Positions 9,172 to 51,892 of a stretch of DNA of 64,000 bases are shown piece after piece; position 1 is the first letter of the stretch; every line of letters starts with the position of its first letter. This DNA comes from Lolliginicoccus suaedae (GTDB taxonomy: Bacteria; Actinomycetota; Actinomycetes; Mycobacteriales; Mycobacteriaceae), in NCBI RefSeq assembly GCF_008312885.1, contig NZ_VSSO01000002.1, positions 483,846-547,845 of the forward strand, written 5' to 3'. A program made the position numbers and the translations under genes. Below the pieces are notes generated by a model. That model saw only the letters and a list, made by a program, of their open reading frames with translations, was not told the origin of the DNA and did not search any database.

Positions 9172-10329
9172 ATGTCGTTCATCGAGACCGAGGAGCAGAA
9201 AGAGCTCCGCAAGGCCGTCTCCGAGCTCGGCCACAAGTACGGCTGGAAGTACCTGCTGGAGAAGGCGAAGAACGGCGAGAAGACCACCGAGCTGTGGGAG
9301 GAAGCGGGCAAGCTGGGCTTCCTCGGCGTGAACCTGCCCGAGGAGTACGGCGGCGGCGGGGCTGGCATGTACGAGCTGTCCCTCGTCCTCGAGGAGCTCT
9401 CCGCGGCCGGTGCTGGCCTGCTCATGATGGTCGTCTCCCCGGCGATCTGCGGAACCATCATCAGCCGGTACGGCACCGACGAGCAGAAGCAGACGTGGCT
9501 GCCCGGGATCGCCGACGGATCGATCACCATGGCGTTCGGCATCACCGAGCCCGACGCCGGATCGAACTCGCACAACATCATCACCACTGCCCGCCGTGAT
9601 GGCGACGAGTGGATCCTCAACGGCCGCAAGACCTACATCTCGGGCGTCGACCAGGCGCAGGCCGTGCTGATCGTCTCGCGCATGGCGGACTCGAAGACCG
9701 GCAAGCTCAAGCCGGCGCTGTTCATCGTCCCCACCGATGCGCCCAACTTCGAGTACCAGGCCATCGAGATGGGCATGCGCAGCCCCGAGAAGCAGTTCAC
9801 GCTGTTCATCGATGATGTGCGGCTGCCCGCTGACGCGCTCGTCGGCTCCGAGGACGCGGCGCTGATGCAGCTGTTCGCCGGACTGAACCCCGAGCGGATC
9901 ATGGCCTCGGCCATGGCCATCGGCACCGCCCGCTACGCCCTCGACAAGGCAACGGCATACGCCAAGGAGCGCCAGGTCTTCAAGACCCCCATCGGCGCGC
10001 ACCAGGCGATCGCGCACCCCCTCGCGCAGTGCTTCGTCGAGATCGAGCTGGCCAAGCTCGCGATGCAGAAGGCCGCGGTCCTGTACGACAGTGGCGACGA
10101 CTGGGGCGCCGCCACGGCAGCGAACATGGCCAAGTACGCCGCGGGCGAAGCAGGCGTGAAGACCGTCGACCAGGCGGTGCACACCCACGGTGGCAACGGC
10201 CTCGCCGTCGAGTATGGGCTCGTGGATCTCCTCGCTGCCTCTCGCCTGATGCGCATCGCGCCGGTCAGCCGCGAGATGATCCTCAACTTCATCGCCCAGG
10301 CCAACCTCGGCCTGCCCAAGTCCTACTAG
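9172..10329 (+). CDS. Acyl-CoA dehydrogenase (FadE12-like)
   Basis: A 385-residue acyl-CoA dehydrogenase, the second of the operon. It contains ITEPDAGSNSHNI, NGRKTYISGVDQAQ, and a C-terminal helix with TVDQAVHTHGGNGLAVEYG. The conserved Glu of FAGLNPERIMASA corresponds to the isovaleryl-CoA-dehydrogenase-type catalytic base. The C-terminal IYEG/IGGG motif is replaced by RIAPVSREMILNFIAQ. It is clearly diverged from the first dehydrogenase, so the two probably act on different steps or chain lengths. ATG 9172 is four bases after the carboxylase alpha stop. It is followed by a hairpin and then the enoyl-CoA hydratase gene. Confidence 0.88.
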   Translation: MSFIETEEQKELRKAVSELGHKYGWKYLLEKAKNGEKTTELWEEAGKLGFLGVNLPEEYGGGGAGMYELSLVLEELSAAGAGLLMMVVSPAICGTIISRYGTDEQKQTWLPGIADGSITMAFGITEPDAGSNSHNIITTARRDGDEWILNGRKTYISGVDQAQAVLIVSRMADSKTGKLKPALFIVPTDAPNFEYQAIEMGMRSPEKQFTLFIDDVRLPADALVGSEDAALMQLFAGLNPERIMASAMAIGTARYALDKATAYAKERQVFKTPIGAHQAIAHPLAQCFVEIELAKLAMQKAAVLYDSGDDWGAATAANMAKYAAGEAGVKTVDQAVHTHGGNGLAVEYGLVDLLAASRLMRIAPVSREMILNFIAQANLGLPKSY

Positions 10330-10339
10330 GCACAAAGAT

Positions 10340-10380
10340 CAAGGGGGCGGGCGGCGCATCACGTGCTGGCCGCCCCCTTG
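10340..10380 (+). terminator. Hairpin between acyl-CoA dehydrogenase and enoyl-CoA hydratase genes
   Basis: Bases 10340-10350 and 10370-10380 pair perfectly (11 bp, stem CAAGGGGGCGG) around a 19-nt loop, directly after the dehydrogenase stop. There is no T tract, so it may be a partial terminator or an mRNA-stability element inside the operon rather than its end. The hydratase ribosome binding site GAAGGAG starts ten bases later. Confidence 0.6.
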
Positions 10381-10404
10381 CTTCACCCCCGAAGGAGAAC
10401 ACGC

Positions 10405-11214
10405 ATGAGCGACACCCAGCTCGTCACCTACTCGATCGACGGCGGCGTGGCGACCCTCACGCTCGACTCGCCGCACAACCGCAATGCCCTATCCACGAAG
10501 CTCGTCCAGCAGCTCCAGGACCACCTCGACGCCGCGGCCGCCGATGACGCCGTGCGCGCGATCGTCCTCACCCATACCGGCGGGACATTCTGCGCCGGAG
10601 CGGACCTCTCGGAGGCAGCCTCCACCGACGGGCAGCCGCTCGACCCGCAGGAAGTAGCGAAGCTGCGCACCAGCCAGATGCGCGACCTCCTGCGCTCCAT
10701 CGTCGCCCACCCCAAGCCCATCCTCGGGCAGATCGACGGTCATGTCCGCGCCGGCGGCATGGGGCTCGTCGGCGCCTGTGACTTCGTCGTGGCGGGCCCC
10801 GCGTGCACGTTCGCGCTCACTGAGGCCAAGCTCGGTCTCGCGCCATCGATCATCTCGCTGACCCTGCTGCCGAAGCTCACCGCGCGGGCAGCATCCCGCT
10901 ACTTCCTCACCGGCGAGAAGTTCGGGCCCGAGGTCGCCGAGCAGATCGGGCTCGTCACCATCGCCGCCCAGGATCCCGCGGCAGCGGCACGGGAGCTGTG
11001 CGCAGAGCTGCTCAAGGCCTCGCCGCAGGGCCTGGCCGAGACCAAGTCGCTCACCACCGACACCGTGCTCGCAGGCTTCGAGGAGCGGGGCGACGCGCTC
11101 GCCGCGATGTCCGCGCGCTTGTTCGCGTCCGAGGAAGCGCGCGAGGGCATGATCGCCTTCCTCCAGCGCCGACCACCGCGCTGGGCCGAGCCCACGGTAC
11201 GGTCTACCGAGTGA
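10405..11214 (+). CDS. Enoyl-CoA hydratase/isomerase family protein (EchA7-like)
   Basis: A 269-residue crotonase-superfamily protein. The oxyanion-hole loop is GTFCAGADLSE (about residue 60) and the second is GHVRAGGMGLVGACD (about 112-126), followed by LTEAKLGLAPSII. In hydratases two Glu residues act as acid/base. Here the first Glu position of the second loop region is occupied by Gly/Val (GLVGACD), so it may be a methylglutaconyl-CoA-hydratase-like or lyase-type member rather than a classical crotonase. ATG 10405 has a strong GAAGGAG 7 nt upstream. Its stop overlaps the TetR start (GTGA). In the mycobacterial equivalent cluster echA7 sits in the same relation to fadE12 and accA2/accD2. 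Confidence 0.85.
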   Translation: MSDTQLVTYSIDGGVATLTLDSPHNRNALSTKLVQQLQDHLDAAAADDAVRAIVLTHTGGTFCAGADLSEAASTDGQPLDPQEVAKLRTSQMRDLLRSIVAHPKPILGQIDGHVRAGGMGLVGACDFVVAGPACTFALTEAKLGLAPSIISLTLLPKLTARAASRYFLTGEKFGPEVAEQIGLVTIAAQDPAAAARELCAELLKASPQGLAETKSLTTDTVLAGFEERGDALAAMSARLFASEEAREGMIAFLQRRPPRWAEPTVRSTE

Positions 11215-11852
11215 CCATCCGCGAGCCCCAGCAGGAGCGCAGCCGCGCGACGCACCAGCGACTGCTCGAAGCGACCATCGAATGCCTCGCCGAGCGCGGC
11301 TGGGCAGGCACCACGGTGGGCGTGGTCGCGCAGCGGGCCGGAGTGTCGCGCGGGGCGATCCAGCATCACTTCCCGACCCGCGAGGACCTGATCACCTCGG
11401 CGCTCGAGCACATGTTCGACCGGCGCATGCACGAGGTCCGGGTCGCCGCGGAGGGACTGCCGCGCGGCGAGGGCCGGGTCGAGTCGATCGTGGTGCGGCT
11501 CGTGGACTACTTCACCGGAGTGGTGTTCAAGGCCGCGCTGCAGGTATGGACGGCCGCCGCTGCCGACCCGGTCCTGCGGGAGCGGATCGTGCCGCTCGAG
11601 CTGAAGTTCGGGCGCACCGTGCACGCCGTCGCCATCGAGCTGCTCGAGGCCGATGACACCGACCCGACCACCCATCGCCTGGTGCAGGCCACCCTCGACA
11701 TGGCGCGGGGCCTCGGGCTCGCCGATGTGCTCACCGACGATTCGCGGCGCCGCTCCGAGATCGTCAAGGCGTGGGCGGTGCACCTCTCCGAGTCCCTCGC
11801 GCCCGCCCGGGCCGATCGCGCTCCTGCGGACACGCGCTCGCCGCGCGAGTAG
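11211..11852 (+). CDS. TetR family transcriptional regulator
   Basis: A 213-residue TetR repressor. Residues about 7-55 are the DNA-binding domain, with RLLEATIECLAERGWAGTTV followed by the recognition helix region AGVSRGAIQHHFPTREDLI. The remainder is an all-helical ligand domain with no specific family signature I recognise. The start is a GTG at 11211 overlapping the hydratase stop TGA (GTGA), so it is the last, translationally coupled gene of the acyl-CoA operon. It most likely autoregulates that operon, probably relieved by an acyl-CoA intermediate. The operator would be expected in the 1574-1802 gap. Confidence 0.87.
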   Translation: MTIREPQQERSRATHQRLLEATIECLAERGWAGTTVGVVAQRAGVSRGAIQHHFPTREDLITSALEHMFDRRMHEVRVAAEGLPRGEGRVESIVVRLVDYFTGVVFKAALQVWTAAAADPVLRERIVPLELKFGRTVHAVAIELLEADDTDPTTHRLVQATLDMARGLGLADVLTDDSRRRSEIVKAWAVHLSESLAPARADRAPADTRSPRE

Positions 11853-11863
11853 CATGCGAAGGC

Positions 11864-12424
11864 GTGGACGCTAGGTCATCGCCAGGGGCGCGCGGCAAGC
11901 TCGCCGTCGGTGTGGCCGCGCTCGCGATGCTGCTGGCGGGCTGCTCGTCGGGCGAGCCGGAGGACGGGGAGGCTGGTTCCGGCAATGATCAGGAGAGCAC
12001 CGTCCTGCGCGAGGCAGGCTTGTTCTTCGGGGAGTGCGGCGGGGTGTCCACCGACGAGCTCATGGCGCTCACGGGCATTCGTGGCGTGCGCCTGCAGGAG
12101 CGCAATTCAGTGGGCTGCCGCTGGGAGTCCAGCCTGTTCGGCCCGCATGCCTCGTTCTCCTGGTACCGGGGCAGCCCGATCGGTCGCGAGCGGGCCGTCG
12201 TGGAGCTCTCCGGCCGCGGGGTCCGTGATGTCTCCGTCGCGGGGCCGTCGGGGGAGCTCACCGGGTTCGCGGGCTGGGGGCGCTTCATCTGCGAGGTCTC
12301 CATCCAGTCCAACTCTGACTTCTTCGTCTGGTCCGTGGTGTTCGCCGAGGAGCTCTCCGATGACGAGATGTGCCGGCGCGTGCTCGCGCTCGCGGAAGCG
12401 ACGGTGAACCGTGCGGAGCCATGA
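11864..12424 (+). CDS. DUF3558-like lipoprotein (first of tandem pair)
   Basis: A 186-residue exported lipoprotein. A basic N-terminus and hydrophobic stretch (VGVAALAMLLAGC) end in the lipobox LLAGC, so Cys is lipidated and the mature protein sits on the outer face of the membrane. The mature part (about 50-180) has the DUF3558 pattern: a Cys in FFGECGGVSTDELMALTG, VGCRWES, a central beta sheet, CEVSIQS, and a C-terminal MCRRVLALAEAT helix. The start is inferred to be GTG 11864; no good Shine-Dalgarno is visible. It overlaps the next gene by 14 bases. DUF3558 lipoproteins are typical of mycolate actinobacteria; function is unknown. Confidence 0.72.
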   Translation: MDARSSPGARGKLAVGVAALAMLLAGCSSGEPEDGEAGSGNDQESTVLREAGLFFGECGGVSTDELMALTGIRGVRLQERNSVGCRWESSLFGPHASFSWYRGSPIGRERAVVELSGRGVRDVSVAGPSGELTGFAGWGRFICEVSIQSNSDFFVWSVVFAEELSDDEMCRRVLALAEATVNRAEP

Positions 12425-12995
12425 TCGACGCCTGCGATCCCGTTGCGCCGGGCCCGTCGCGTCGGCCGCTGCGGCGGTGCTGCTCGCGGGCCTGGCGGGA
12501 TGCGGCCAGGACGAGCCAGGAGCCGATCCAGCCACCAGTCCGGCGGAGGACCGATCCGCAGCGCCCGGCGGCACCTCCACCGAGGAGTTCCGCAACCTGC
12601 TCGACGAGTGCCTCGTGGTGCCCCCGGAGCAGATCGTCGAAGTATTCGACGCACAGGCCCTCGACAACACCTTCTACGGCGCGATCTGCCGCTTCACCAT
12701 CATTGGCGGGGCCGTGCCCACGAGCGTGACGCTGGCATGGTTCGAGAACAGCTCGCTGTGGCACGAACGCCGCGCCACCGAGCGACTCGGGTACGACATC
12801 GAGAACACCACCGTCGCTGGGCAAGGAGGTTTCCTCATGCGCATGCCTGATGATCCAGCCGCGTGCGGCGTGGCCACCAGGGCAGGGGAGGGCGGTACCC
12901 TCATCTGGTGGGTGCATCCGCAATCACGCTCGGGAGGCGATGGCTGCGCGGCCGCGATGGAGCTAGCCGAGCTGACCGTGCGCACCCACTTCTAG
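12411..12995 (+). CDS. DUF3558-like lipoprotein (second of tandem pair)
   Basis: A 194-residue lipoprotein paralogous to its upstream neighbour. It starts at GTG 12411 inside the end of that gene. The signal peptide has several arginines, then AAAAVLLAGLAGC with the lipobox cysteine. The mature domain repeats the same scheme: STEEFRNLLDECLVVPPEQI, then AICRFTIIGG, then an ACGVATRAGEGG strand and a final CAAAMELAELTV helix. The conserved cysteines match in position, which suggests the same disulphide-bonded fold. Tandem DUF3558 genes just upstream of rpsL appear to be a lineage feature. No function is assigned. Confidence 0.72.
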   Translation: MRSHDRRLRSRCAGPVASAAAAVLLAGLAGCGQDEPGADPATSPAEDRSAAPGGTSTEEFRNLLDECLVVPPEQIVEVFDAQALDNTFYGAICRFTIIGGAVPTSVTLAWFENSSLWHERRATERLGYDIENTTVAGQGGFLMRMPDDPAACGVATRAGEGGTLIWWVHPQSRSGGDGCAAAMELAELTVRTHF

Positions 12996-13059
12996 GCCTG
13001 CGCGTGGCAGCAGCGCGGTCCCGGCGTCCACGCGGCGTTTGACCAGTGCTAGTGAGGTT

Positions 13060-13089
13060 TTGACCTCGACAGCATGTTGGATGTATTGT
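13060..13089 (+). promoter_or_regulatory. Probable promoter of the str operon
   Basis: TTGACC at 13060-13065 is followed after 18 nt by TATTGT at 13084-13089, a reasonable sigma-70/SigA-type pair. Transcription would begin near 13096, giving a leader of about 245 nt before rpsL. Other TTGACC copies occur at 13039 and 13304 without a convincing -10. The rest of the 12996-13341 gap holds a small CCGGGC/GCCCGG dyad (13252-13257 / 13273-13278) and the rpsL ribosome binding site AGAGGAAAG; I see no gene in it. Confidence 0.55.
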
Positions 13090-13341
13090 TGCCGGTCGTG
13101 CCCGATGCATCCGGGTGTAGCACAATCCTTGAGCCTGGCGAGCAAGCCATACCGAGCTCCTGCGTGATCGAAGCAGGCGGTGGCGCGACTGCCAATATGC
13201 GATGTCCTCGCAGTTCAGGGGTGTGACACTCCCGACCTCGGGGTAGCGGGACCGGGCCTTGCGGCCTGGTTCGCCCGGAAAGAATTACAACGTTCCCGCT
13301 CTTGACCATGAGAGTTAGAAGCACCAGAGGAAAGCCGGTCT

Positions 13342-13716
13342 ATGCCCACCATTCAGCAGCTGGTCCGTAAGGGGCGCCGCGACAAGGTCGCCAAGACCAA
13401 GACCGCGGCCCTGAAGGGAAGCCCCCAGCGTCGAGGTGTGTGCACGCGTGTGTACACCACCACCCCAAAGAAGCCGAACTCAGCGCTGCGAAAGGTGGCT
13501 CGTGTTCGCCTGACCAGCCAGATCGAGGTCACGGCCTACATCCCCGGTGAGGGGCACAACCTTCAGGAGCACTCGATGGTGCTCGTGCGTGGCGGTCGTG
13601 TGAAGGACCTTCCGGGTGTCCGTTACAAGATCATTCGTGGTTCGCTCGACACTCAGGGCGTGAAGAACCGCAAGCAAGCGCGCAGCCGCTACGGCGCCAA
13701 GAAGGAGAAGAGCTAA
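13342..13716 (+). CDS. rpsL: 30S ribosomal protein S12
   Basis: A full-length S12 of 124 residues, a component of the decoding centre of the 30S subunit. It starts [12 protein letters not shown] and contains [19 protein letters not shown] and [17 protein letters not shown]. Lys43 and Lys88, the positions most often mutated in streptomycin resistance, are both lysine here, so the allele is the wild-type, streptomycin-sensitive form. AGAGGAAAG precedes the ATG. The stop TAA overlaps the ATG of rpsG (TAATG), indicating translational coupling. Confidence 0.98.
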   Translation: MPTIQQLVRKGRRDKVAKTKTAALKGSPQRRGVCTRVYTTTPKKPNSALRKVARVRLTSQIEVTAYIPGEGHNLQEHSMVLVRGGRVKDLPGVRYKIIRGSLDTQGVKNRKQARSRYGAKKEKS

Positions 13717-14186
13717 TGCCTCGCAAGGGCCCAGCCCCGAAGCGTCCCCTGGTCGCGGATCCGGTCTACGGTTCCCCTCTGGTCACCCAGTTGGTGAACA
13801 AGGTCCTCCTCGATGGAAAGAAGTCCATCGCGGAGAGCATTGTCTACCAGGCGCTGGAGCTTGCCCGGGAGCGCACTGGCACCGATCCGGTGATCACCCT
13901 CAAGCGCGCGCTCGACAACGTCCGCCCCGCCCTCGAGGTGCGCAGCCGCCGTGTCGGTGGCGCCACCTATCAGGTCCCGGTTGATGTTCGCCCGGCCCGT
14001 GCCACCACGCTCGCTATGCGCTGGCTGGTCACGTTCTCCCGCGCTCGCCGCGAGAAGACGATGGTCGAGCGACTGGCGAACGAGATCCTGGATGCCAGCA
14101 ATGGCCTGGGAGCTGCCGTCAAGCGTCGCGAGGATACGCACAAGATGGCCGACGCCAACAAGGCTTTCGCACACTACCGTTGGTGA
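13716..14186 (+). CDS. rpsG: 30S ribosomal protein S7
   Basis: A full-length S7 of 156 residues, the primary 16S rRNA binding protein that nucleates the 30S head. It has the family features [30 protein letters not shown], the beta hairpin [15 protein letters not shown] and [20 protein letters not shown] at the C-terminus. It starts at an ATG sharing one base with the rpsL stop. A 162-nt gap with two hairpins separates it from fusA. Confidence 0.98.
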   Translation: MPRKGPAPKRPLVADPVYGSPLVTQLVNKVLLDGKKSIAESIVYQALELARERTGTDPVITLKRALDNVRPALEVRSRRVGGATYQVPVDVRPARATTLAMRWLVTFSRARREKTMVERLANEILDASNGLGAAVKRREDTHKMADANKAFAHYRW

Positions 14187-14192
14187 TTGGCC

Positions 14193-14226
14193 GCGGGCAC
14201 CCGCATGCTTTGCGCGAGGTGCCCGC
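14193..14226 (+). terminator. First hairpin between rpsG and fusA
   Basis: GCGGGCACC at 14193-14201 pairs with 14218-14226 (9 bp, 16-nt loop) starting 7 nt after the rpsG stop. There is no T tract. It is likely an attenuator or RNA-processing/stability element within the str operon. Confidence 0.5.
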
Positions 14227-14232
14227 AACGGT

Positions 14233-14265
14233 CCTGTCCTGGCTGGCTAGAGTAGCCAGGACAGG
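14233..14265 (+). terminator. Second, stronger hairpin between rpsG and fusA
   Basis: CCTGTCCTGGCT at 14233-14244 pairs perfectly with 14254-14265 (12 bp, 9-nt loop). It follows the first hairpin by only 6 nt and lies 83 nt before the fusA start. With no T tract it may not fully terminate. The pair of stems could reduce fusA-tuf readthrough or protect processed mRNA ends. Confidence 0.6.
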
Positions 14266-14348
14266 GTGATGAGCTTCTAGTCGGTGGCATTAGGCCGCCC
14301 GACGAGGATTCCGCACAAGACGACACGAGACGAGCGGGGAAGATTCCA

Positions 14349-16466
14349 GTGGCACTTGACGTGCTGACCGACCTGAACCGGGTCCGCAACATCGGCATCA
14401 TGGCGCACATCGACGCCGGTAAGACCACCACCACCGAGCGGATTCTGTTCTACACCGGCATTAACTACAAGATCGGTGAGACGCACGAGGGTGCGTCGAC
14501 GATGGACTGGATGGCGCAGGAGCAGGAGCGGGGTATCACCATTACCTCGGCAGCCACCACCTGCTACTGGAACGACAACCAGATCAACATCATCGATACC
14601 CCCGGCCACGTTGACTTCACGGTAGAGGTCGAGCGCTCCCTGCGCGTGCTCGACGGTGCCGTGGCTGTCTTCGATGGCAAGGAGGGCGTCGAGCCGCAGT
14701 CCGAGCAGGTGTGGCGCCAGGCCGACAAGTACGACGTGCCGCGTATCTGCTTCGTCAACAAGATGGACAAGCTCGGTGCTGATTTCTACTTCACCGTGCA
14801 GACCATCAAGGACCGCCTGGGTGCCAAGCCATTGGTCCTCCAGCTCCCGATCGGTGCGGAGAACGACTTCACGGGCGTTGTCGATCTCGTCGAGCAGCGT
14901 GCCATCATCTGGCACGACAAGGATGCCGACGGCAACGACACCAAGGGCCAGGTCTTCGAGGTCATCGATATCCCCGAGGATCTCGCGGAGAAGGCCGAGG
15001 AGTACCGCCAGGAGCTCATCGAGGCCGTTGCAGAGTCCGACGAGGCGCTGCTCGAGAAGTTCTTCGGTGGCGAGGAGCTGACCGTTGACGAGATCAAGGG
15101 CGCGATTCGCAAGCTCACCATCAACGGCGAGGCGTACCCGGTCCTGTGCGGCTCGGCGTTCAAGAACAAGGGCGTCCAGCCCATGCTCGACGCCGTGATC
15201 GACTTCCTCCCGTCGCCGCTCGACGTCCCGTCGATCGAGGGCCACCCGCCCGGCGACGAGGAGACTGTCCTCGAGCGCAAGCCCAACTCGGACGAGCCCT
15301 TCGCGGGCCTCGCCTTCAAGGTTGCTTCGCACCCGTTCTTCGGCAAGCTCACCTACGTGCGCGTCTACTCGGGCAAGCTCGATTCCGGTGCCCCGGTGCT
15401 GAACTCCACGAAGGGCAAGAAGGAGCGCGTCGGCAAGCTGTTCCAGATGCACGCGAACAAGGAGAACCCTGTTCCCAGCGCATCGGTCGGCCACATCTAC
15501 GCGTTCATCGGCCTGAAGGACACCACCACTGGTGACACCCTGTGCGATGCGAGCTCGCCGATCATCCTCGAGTCGATGTCCTTCCCCGATCCTGTGATCG
15601 AGGTGGCCATCGAGCCGAAGACGAAGTCCGACCAGGAGAAGCTCAGCACCGCGATCCAGAAGCTCGCCGAGGAAGACCCGACCTTCAAGGTCCACCTCGA
15701 CGACGAGACCGGCCAGACCGTCATCGGCGGCATGGGCGAGCTTCACCTCGACATCCTTGTCGATCGCATGAAGCGAGAGTTCAAGGTCGAGGCGAACGTG
15801 GGCAAGCCCCAGGTCGCGTACCGCGAGACCATTCGCGGTACTGTCGAGAAGCACGAGTACACCCACAAGAAGCAGACCGGTGGATCCGGGCAGTTCGCGC
15901 GCGTCATCATCAAGCTCGAGCCGTTCCACGGCGAAGAGGGCGAGCATTACGCGTTCGTGAGCGCTGTCACCGGTGGGCGTGTGCCGAGGGAGTACATTCC
16001 TTCGGTAGATGCTGGTGCCCAGGACGCCATGCAGTACGGCGTGCTGGCTGGCTATCCGCTGACCGACATCAAGGTCACGCTCCTCGACGGTGCGTACCAT
16101 GAGGTCGACTCCTCGGAAATGGCCTTCAAGGTCGCCGGTTCCCAGGCCCTCAAGGAGGCTGTCCGCAAGGCGCAGCCGGTGATTCTCGAGCCGCTCATGG
16201 CGGTCGAGGTCATCACTCCCGAGGACTACATGGGTGATGTCATCGGTGACCTGAACTCCCGACGTGGCCAGATCCAGGCCATGGAGGAGCGCAGCGGCGC
16301 GCGTGTCGTCAAGGCAAGCGTTCCACTGTCGGAGATGTTCGGCTATGTCGGCGACCTTCGGTCGAAGACGCAAGGCCGGGCGAACTACTCGATGGTTTTC
16401 CATTCCTACGCCGAGGTTCCCGCGAACGTGGCGAAGGAAATCATCGCGAAAGCCACCGGCGAGTAG
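14349..16466 (+). CDS. fusA: Elongation factor G
   Basis: A full-length EF-G of 705 residues, the translocation GTPase of protein synthesis. The G domain has AHIDAGKTT (residues 19-27), switch [10 protein letters not shown] and NKMD. Domain II starts near residue 300 ([18 protein letters not shown]). Domains III-V follow, with GMGELHLDI and the domain IV loop region [14 protein letters not shown] ending in [18 protein letters not shown]. The start is GTG 14349 after a GGGGAAGA-like site. It is the usual single-copy str-operon EF-G, not a fusidic-acid-resistant paralogue. Confidence 0.98.
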   Translation: MALDVLTDLNRVRNIGIMAHIDAGKTTTTERILFYTGINYKIGETHEGASTMDWMAQEQERGITITSAATTCYWNDNQINIIDTPGHVDFTVEVERSLRVLDGAVAVFDGKEGVEPQSEQVWRQADKYDVPRICFVNKMDKLGADFYFTVQTIKDRLGAKPLVLQLPIGAENDFTGVVDLVEQRAIIWHDKDADGNDTKGQVFEVIDIPEDLAEKAEEYRQELIEAVAESDEALLEKFFGGEELTVDEIKGAIRKLTINGEAYPVLCGSAFKNKGVQPMLDAVIDFLPSPLDVPSIEGHPPGDEETVLERKPNSDEPFAGLAFKVASHPFFGKLTYVRVYSGKLDSGAPVLNSTKGKKERVGKLFQMHANKENPVPSASVGHIYAFIGLKDTTTGDTLCDASSPIILESMSFPDPVIEVAIEPKTKSDQEKLSTAIQKLAEEDPTFKVHLDDETGQTVIGGMGELHLDILVDRMKREFKVEANVGKPQVAYRETIRGTVEKHEYTHKKQTGGSGQFARVIIKLEPFHGEEGEHYAFVSAVTGGRVPREYIPSVDAGAQDAMQYGVLAGYPLTDIKVTLLDGAYHEVDSSEMAFKVAGSQALKEAVRKAQPVILEPLMAVEVITPEDYMGDVIGDLNSRRGQIQAMEERSGARVVKASVPLSEMFGYVGDLRSKTQGRANYSMVFHSYAEVPANVAKEIIAKATGE

Positions 16467-16603
16467 CTCACTCACCGCCGACCATAGGTAGTATCTCCGG
16501 GTAGCTTCCTAGGAGCAGCTTCTCTGGGAGTCGGCAGACCACCTCGTTAGATCAACCGCACTGCTGCAAATCGCAAGCACCAATCAGTCCAGGAGGCCAT
16601 AAA

Positions 16604-17797
16604 GTGGCGAAGGCGAAGTTCGAGCGGACCAAGCCGCACGTCAACATCGGCACCATCGGTCACGTTGACCACGGCAAGACCACGCTCACCGCTGCTATCA
16701 CCAAGGTTCTGCACGATACCTTCCCCGAACTCAACAAGAGCTTCGCGTTCGATGAGATCGACAAGGCTCCTGAAGAGAAGCAGCGCGGCATCACCATCAA
16801 CATCTCGCATGTCGAGTACCAGACGGAGAAGCGTCACTACGCTCACGTCGACGCACCCGGCCACGCCGATTACATCAAGAACATGATCACCGGCGCAGCG
16901 CAGATGGATGGTGCAATCCTCGTGGTTGCCGCTACCGACGGCCCGATGCCGCAGACCCGTGAGCACGTGCTGCTCGCCCGTCAGGTTGGCGTTCCGTACA
17001 TCCTTGTCGCGCTGAACAAGGCCGACATGGTCGACGACGAGGAGATCCTCGAGCTCGTCGAGATGGAGGTGCGCGAGCTCCTCTCCTCGCAGGAGTTCGA
17101 CGGTGACAACGCTCCCGTCGTCCAGGTGTCCGCGCTCAAGGCTCTTGAGGGCGACCCCGAGTGGGCCAAGAAGATCGTGGAGCTCATGGAGGCGGTCGAC
17201 GCTTCCATCCCCGATCCCGAGCGTGACACGGACAAGCCGTTCCTCATGCCCGTCGAGGACGTCTTCACCATCACCGGCCGCGGCACCGTGGTCACCGGCC
17301 GCATCGAGCGTGGCAAGGTCAACGTGAACGAGGAAGTCGAGATCGTCGGCATCCGCGAGAAGTCCACCAAGACCACCGTCACCGGCATCGAGATGTTCCG
17401 CAAGCTGCTTGACTACGGCGAGGCTGGCGACAACGTCGGCCTGCTGCTCCGTGGCATCAAGCGCGAGGATGTCGAGCGTGGCCAGGTTGTTGTGAAGCCG
17501 GGCTCCACCACCCCGCACACCGAGTTCGAGGGCCAGGCCTACATCCTGTCCAAGGACGAGGGCGGACGGCACACCCCGTTCTTCAACAACTACCGTCCTC
17601 AGTTCTACTTCCGCACCACCGACGTCACCGGTGTGGTTACCCTGCCTGAGGGCACCGAGATGGTCATGCCCGGTGACAACACCGACATGTCCGTCAAGCT
17701 CATCCAGCCTGTCGCCATGGATGAGGGCCTCCGCTTCGCGATCCGTGAGGGTGGCCGCACCGTCGGTGCAGGCCGCGTCACCAAGATCGTCAAGTGA
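16604..17797 (+). CDS. tuf: Elongation factor Tu
   Basis: A full-length EF-Tu of 397 residues that delivers aminoacyl-tRNA to the ribosome. It has GHVDHGKTT (19-27), the DAPGHADY switch II element and NKADMVDD, then beta-barrel domains II (about 205-300; [13 protein letters not shown]) and III (to 397; [13 protein letters not shown]). It starts at GTG 16604 with a strong AGGAGG at 16591-16596. The 137-nt gap from fusA shows no hairpin I trust, and only a weak TAGTAT (16489-16494) as a possible internal -10. A strong terminator follows, so tuf is the last gene of the str operon here. Confidence 0.98.
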   Translation: MAKAKFERTKPHVNIGTIGHVDHGKTTLTAAITKVLHDTFPELNKSFAFDEIDKAPEEKQRGITINISHVEYQTEKRHYAHVDAPGHADYIKNMITGAAQMDGAILVVAATDGPMPQTREHVLLARQVGVPYILVALNKADMVDDEEILELVEMEVRELLSSQEFDGDNAPVVQVSALKALEGDPEWAKKIVELMEAVDASIPDPERDTDKPFLMPVEDVFTITGRGTVVTGRIERGKVNVNEEVEIVGIREKSTKTTVTGIEMFRKLLDYGEAGDNVGLLLRGIKREDVERGQVVVKPGSTTPHTEFEGQAYILSKDEGGRHTPFFNNYRPQFYFRTTDVTGVVTLPEGTEMVMPGDNTDMSVKLIQPVAMDEGLRFAIREGGRTVGAGRVTKIVK

Positions 17798-17812
17798 TCT
17801 GACGCCGTTTCG

Positions 17813-17861
17813 GGCAGAAGGCGCTTGCTTCCTCGTGAAGCAGGCGCCTTCTGCCTTTTTT
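17813..17861 (+). terminator. Strong intrinsic terminator after tuf
   Basis: Bases 17813-17824 and 17844-17855 form a perfect 12-bp stem (GGCAGAAGGCGC). An inner 6-bp stem (17826-17831 / 17837-17842) extends it through a G-U step to a near-continuous 19-bp helix. Six T residues (17856-17861) follow immediately. This is a textbook rho-independent terminator and isolates the NRPS gene from str-operon transcription. Confidence 0.93.
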
Positions 17862-18047
17862 GCGTGCGCGCCCGCTGCGGGGGCGCACCGCATGGGATCC
17901 CGGGGCCGCGCGGAACCGGCACTCCGACCGGTTCTCGCGACTATGCTGAGGGATTGTTGATGGAAACTGTCTCGTAACACAGTGCGGCAGTAGGACGATG
18001 TGCCAATGGCAGCGTTGCCGGGTTCTCCAGTTGGATTGCGCGGCACG

Positions 18048-18060
18048 TATTGTCGGATAA
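18048..18060 (+). promoter_or_regulatory. Candidate -10 element for a leaderless NRPS transcript
   Basis: TATTGT at 18048-18053 is identical to the probable str-operon -10. Its 3' end is 7 nt upstream of the GTG at 18061, the spacing at which a transcript would begin exactly on that start codon. No good -35 is visible. The rest of the 17862-18047 gap has no other recognisable element and no gene. Confidence 0.4.
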
Positions 18061-51633
<33,573 letters not shown>

Positions 51634-51644
51634 GAAGCAGGTGG

Positions 51645-51675
51645 CAGCCCGTCCGCAGCAAGCGCGGGCGGGCTG
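51645..51675 (+). terminator. Hairpin after the NRPS gene
   Basis: AGCCCGTCCGC at 51646-51656 pairs with 51664-51674 with one G-U step; one more C-G pair (51645/51675) extends it to 12 bp. The loop is 7 nt. It begins 12 nt after the NRPS stop, and no T run follows. It is probably a terminator, so the next gene may have its own promoter in 51676-51892. That remaining stretch is relatively AT-rich, but I find no convincing -35/-10 pair. Confidence 0.65.
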
Positions 51676-51892
51676 TCGCCGTGCGCAGGGCCGTCGCGGG
51701 GAATGCTCGTGCATCACTGCTAGGTCACTGTGGATTGCTTGGAATGTGCTCTTATCGTGACAGCGATTAGTGGTCGACTAGTTCCCGTGGCGGTTGGCCC
51801 GCGAGTATTCTTGGGCTTGTTGCGAATGTGACTCGTTGTGCGCTTTTTGCCGATTAGCGCGGGATGGCCGTATCCGATGGAGAGAGCTGAGG

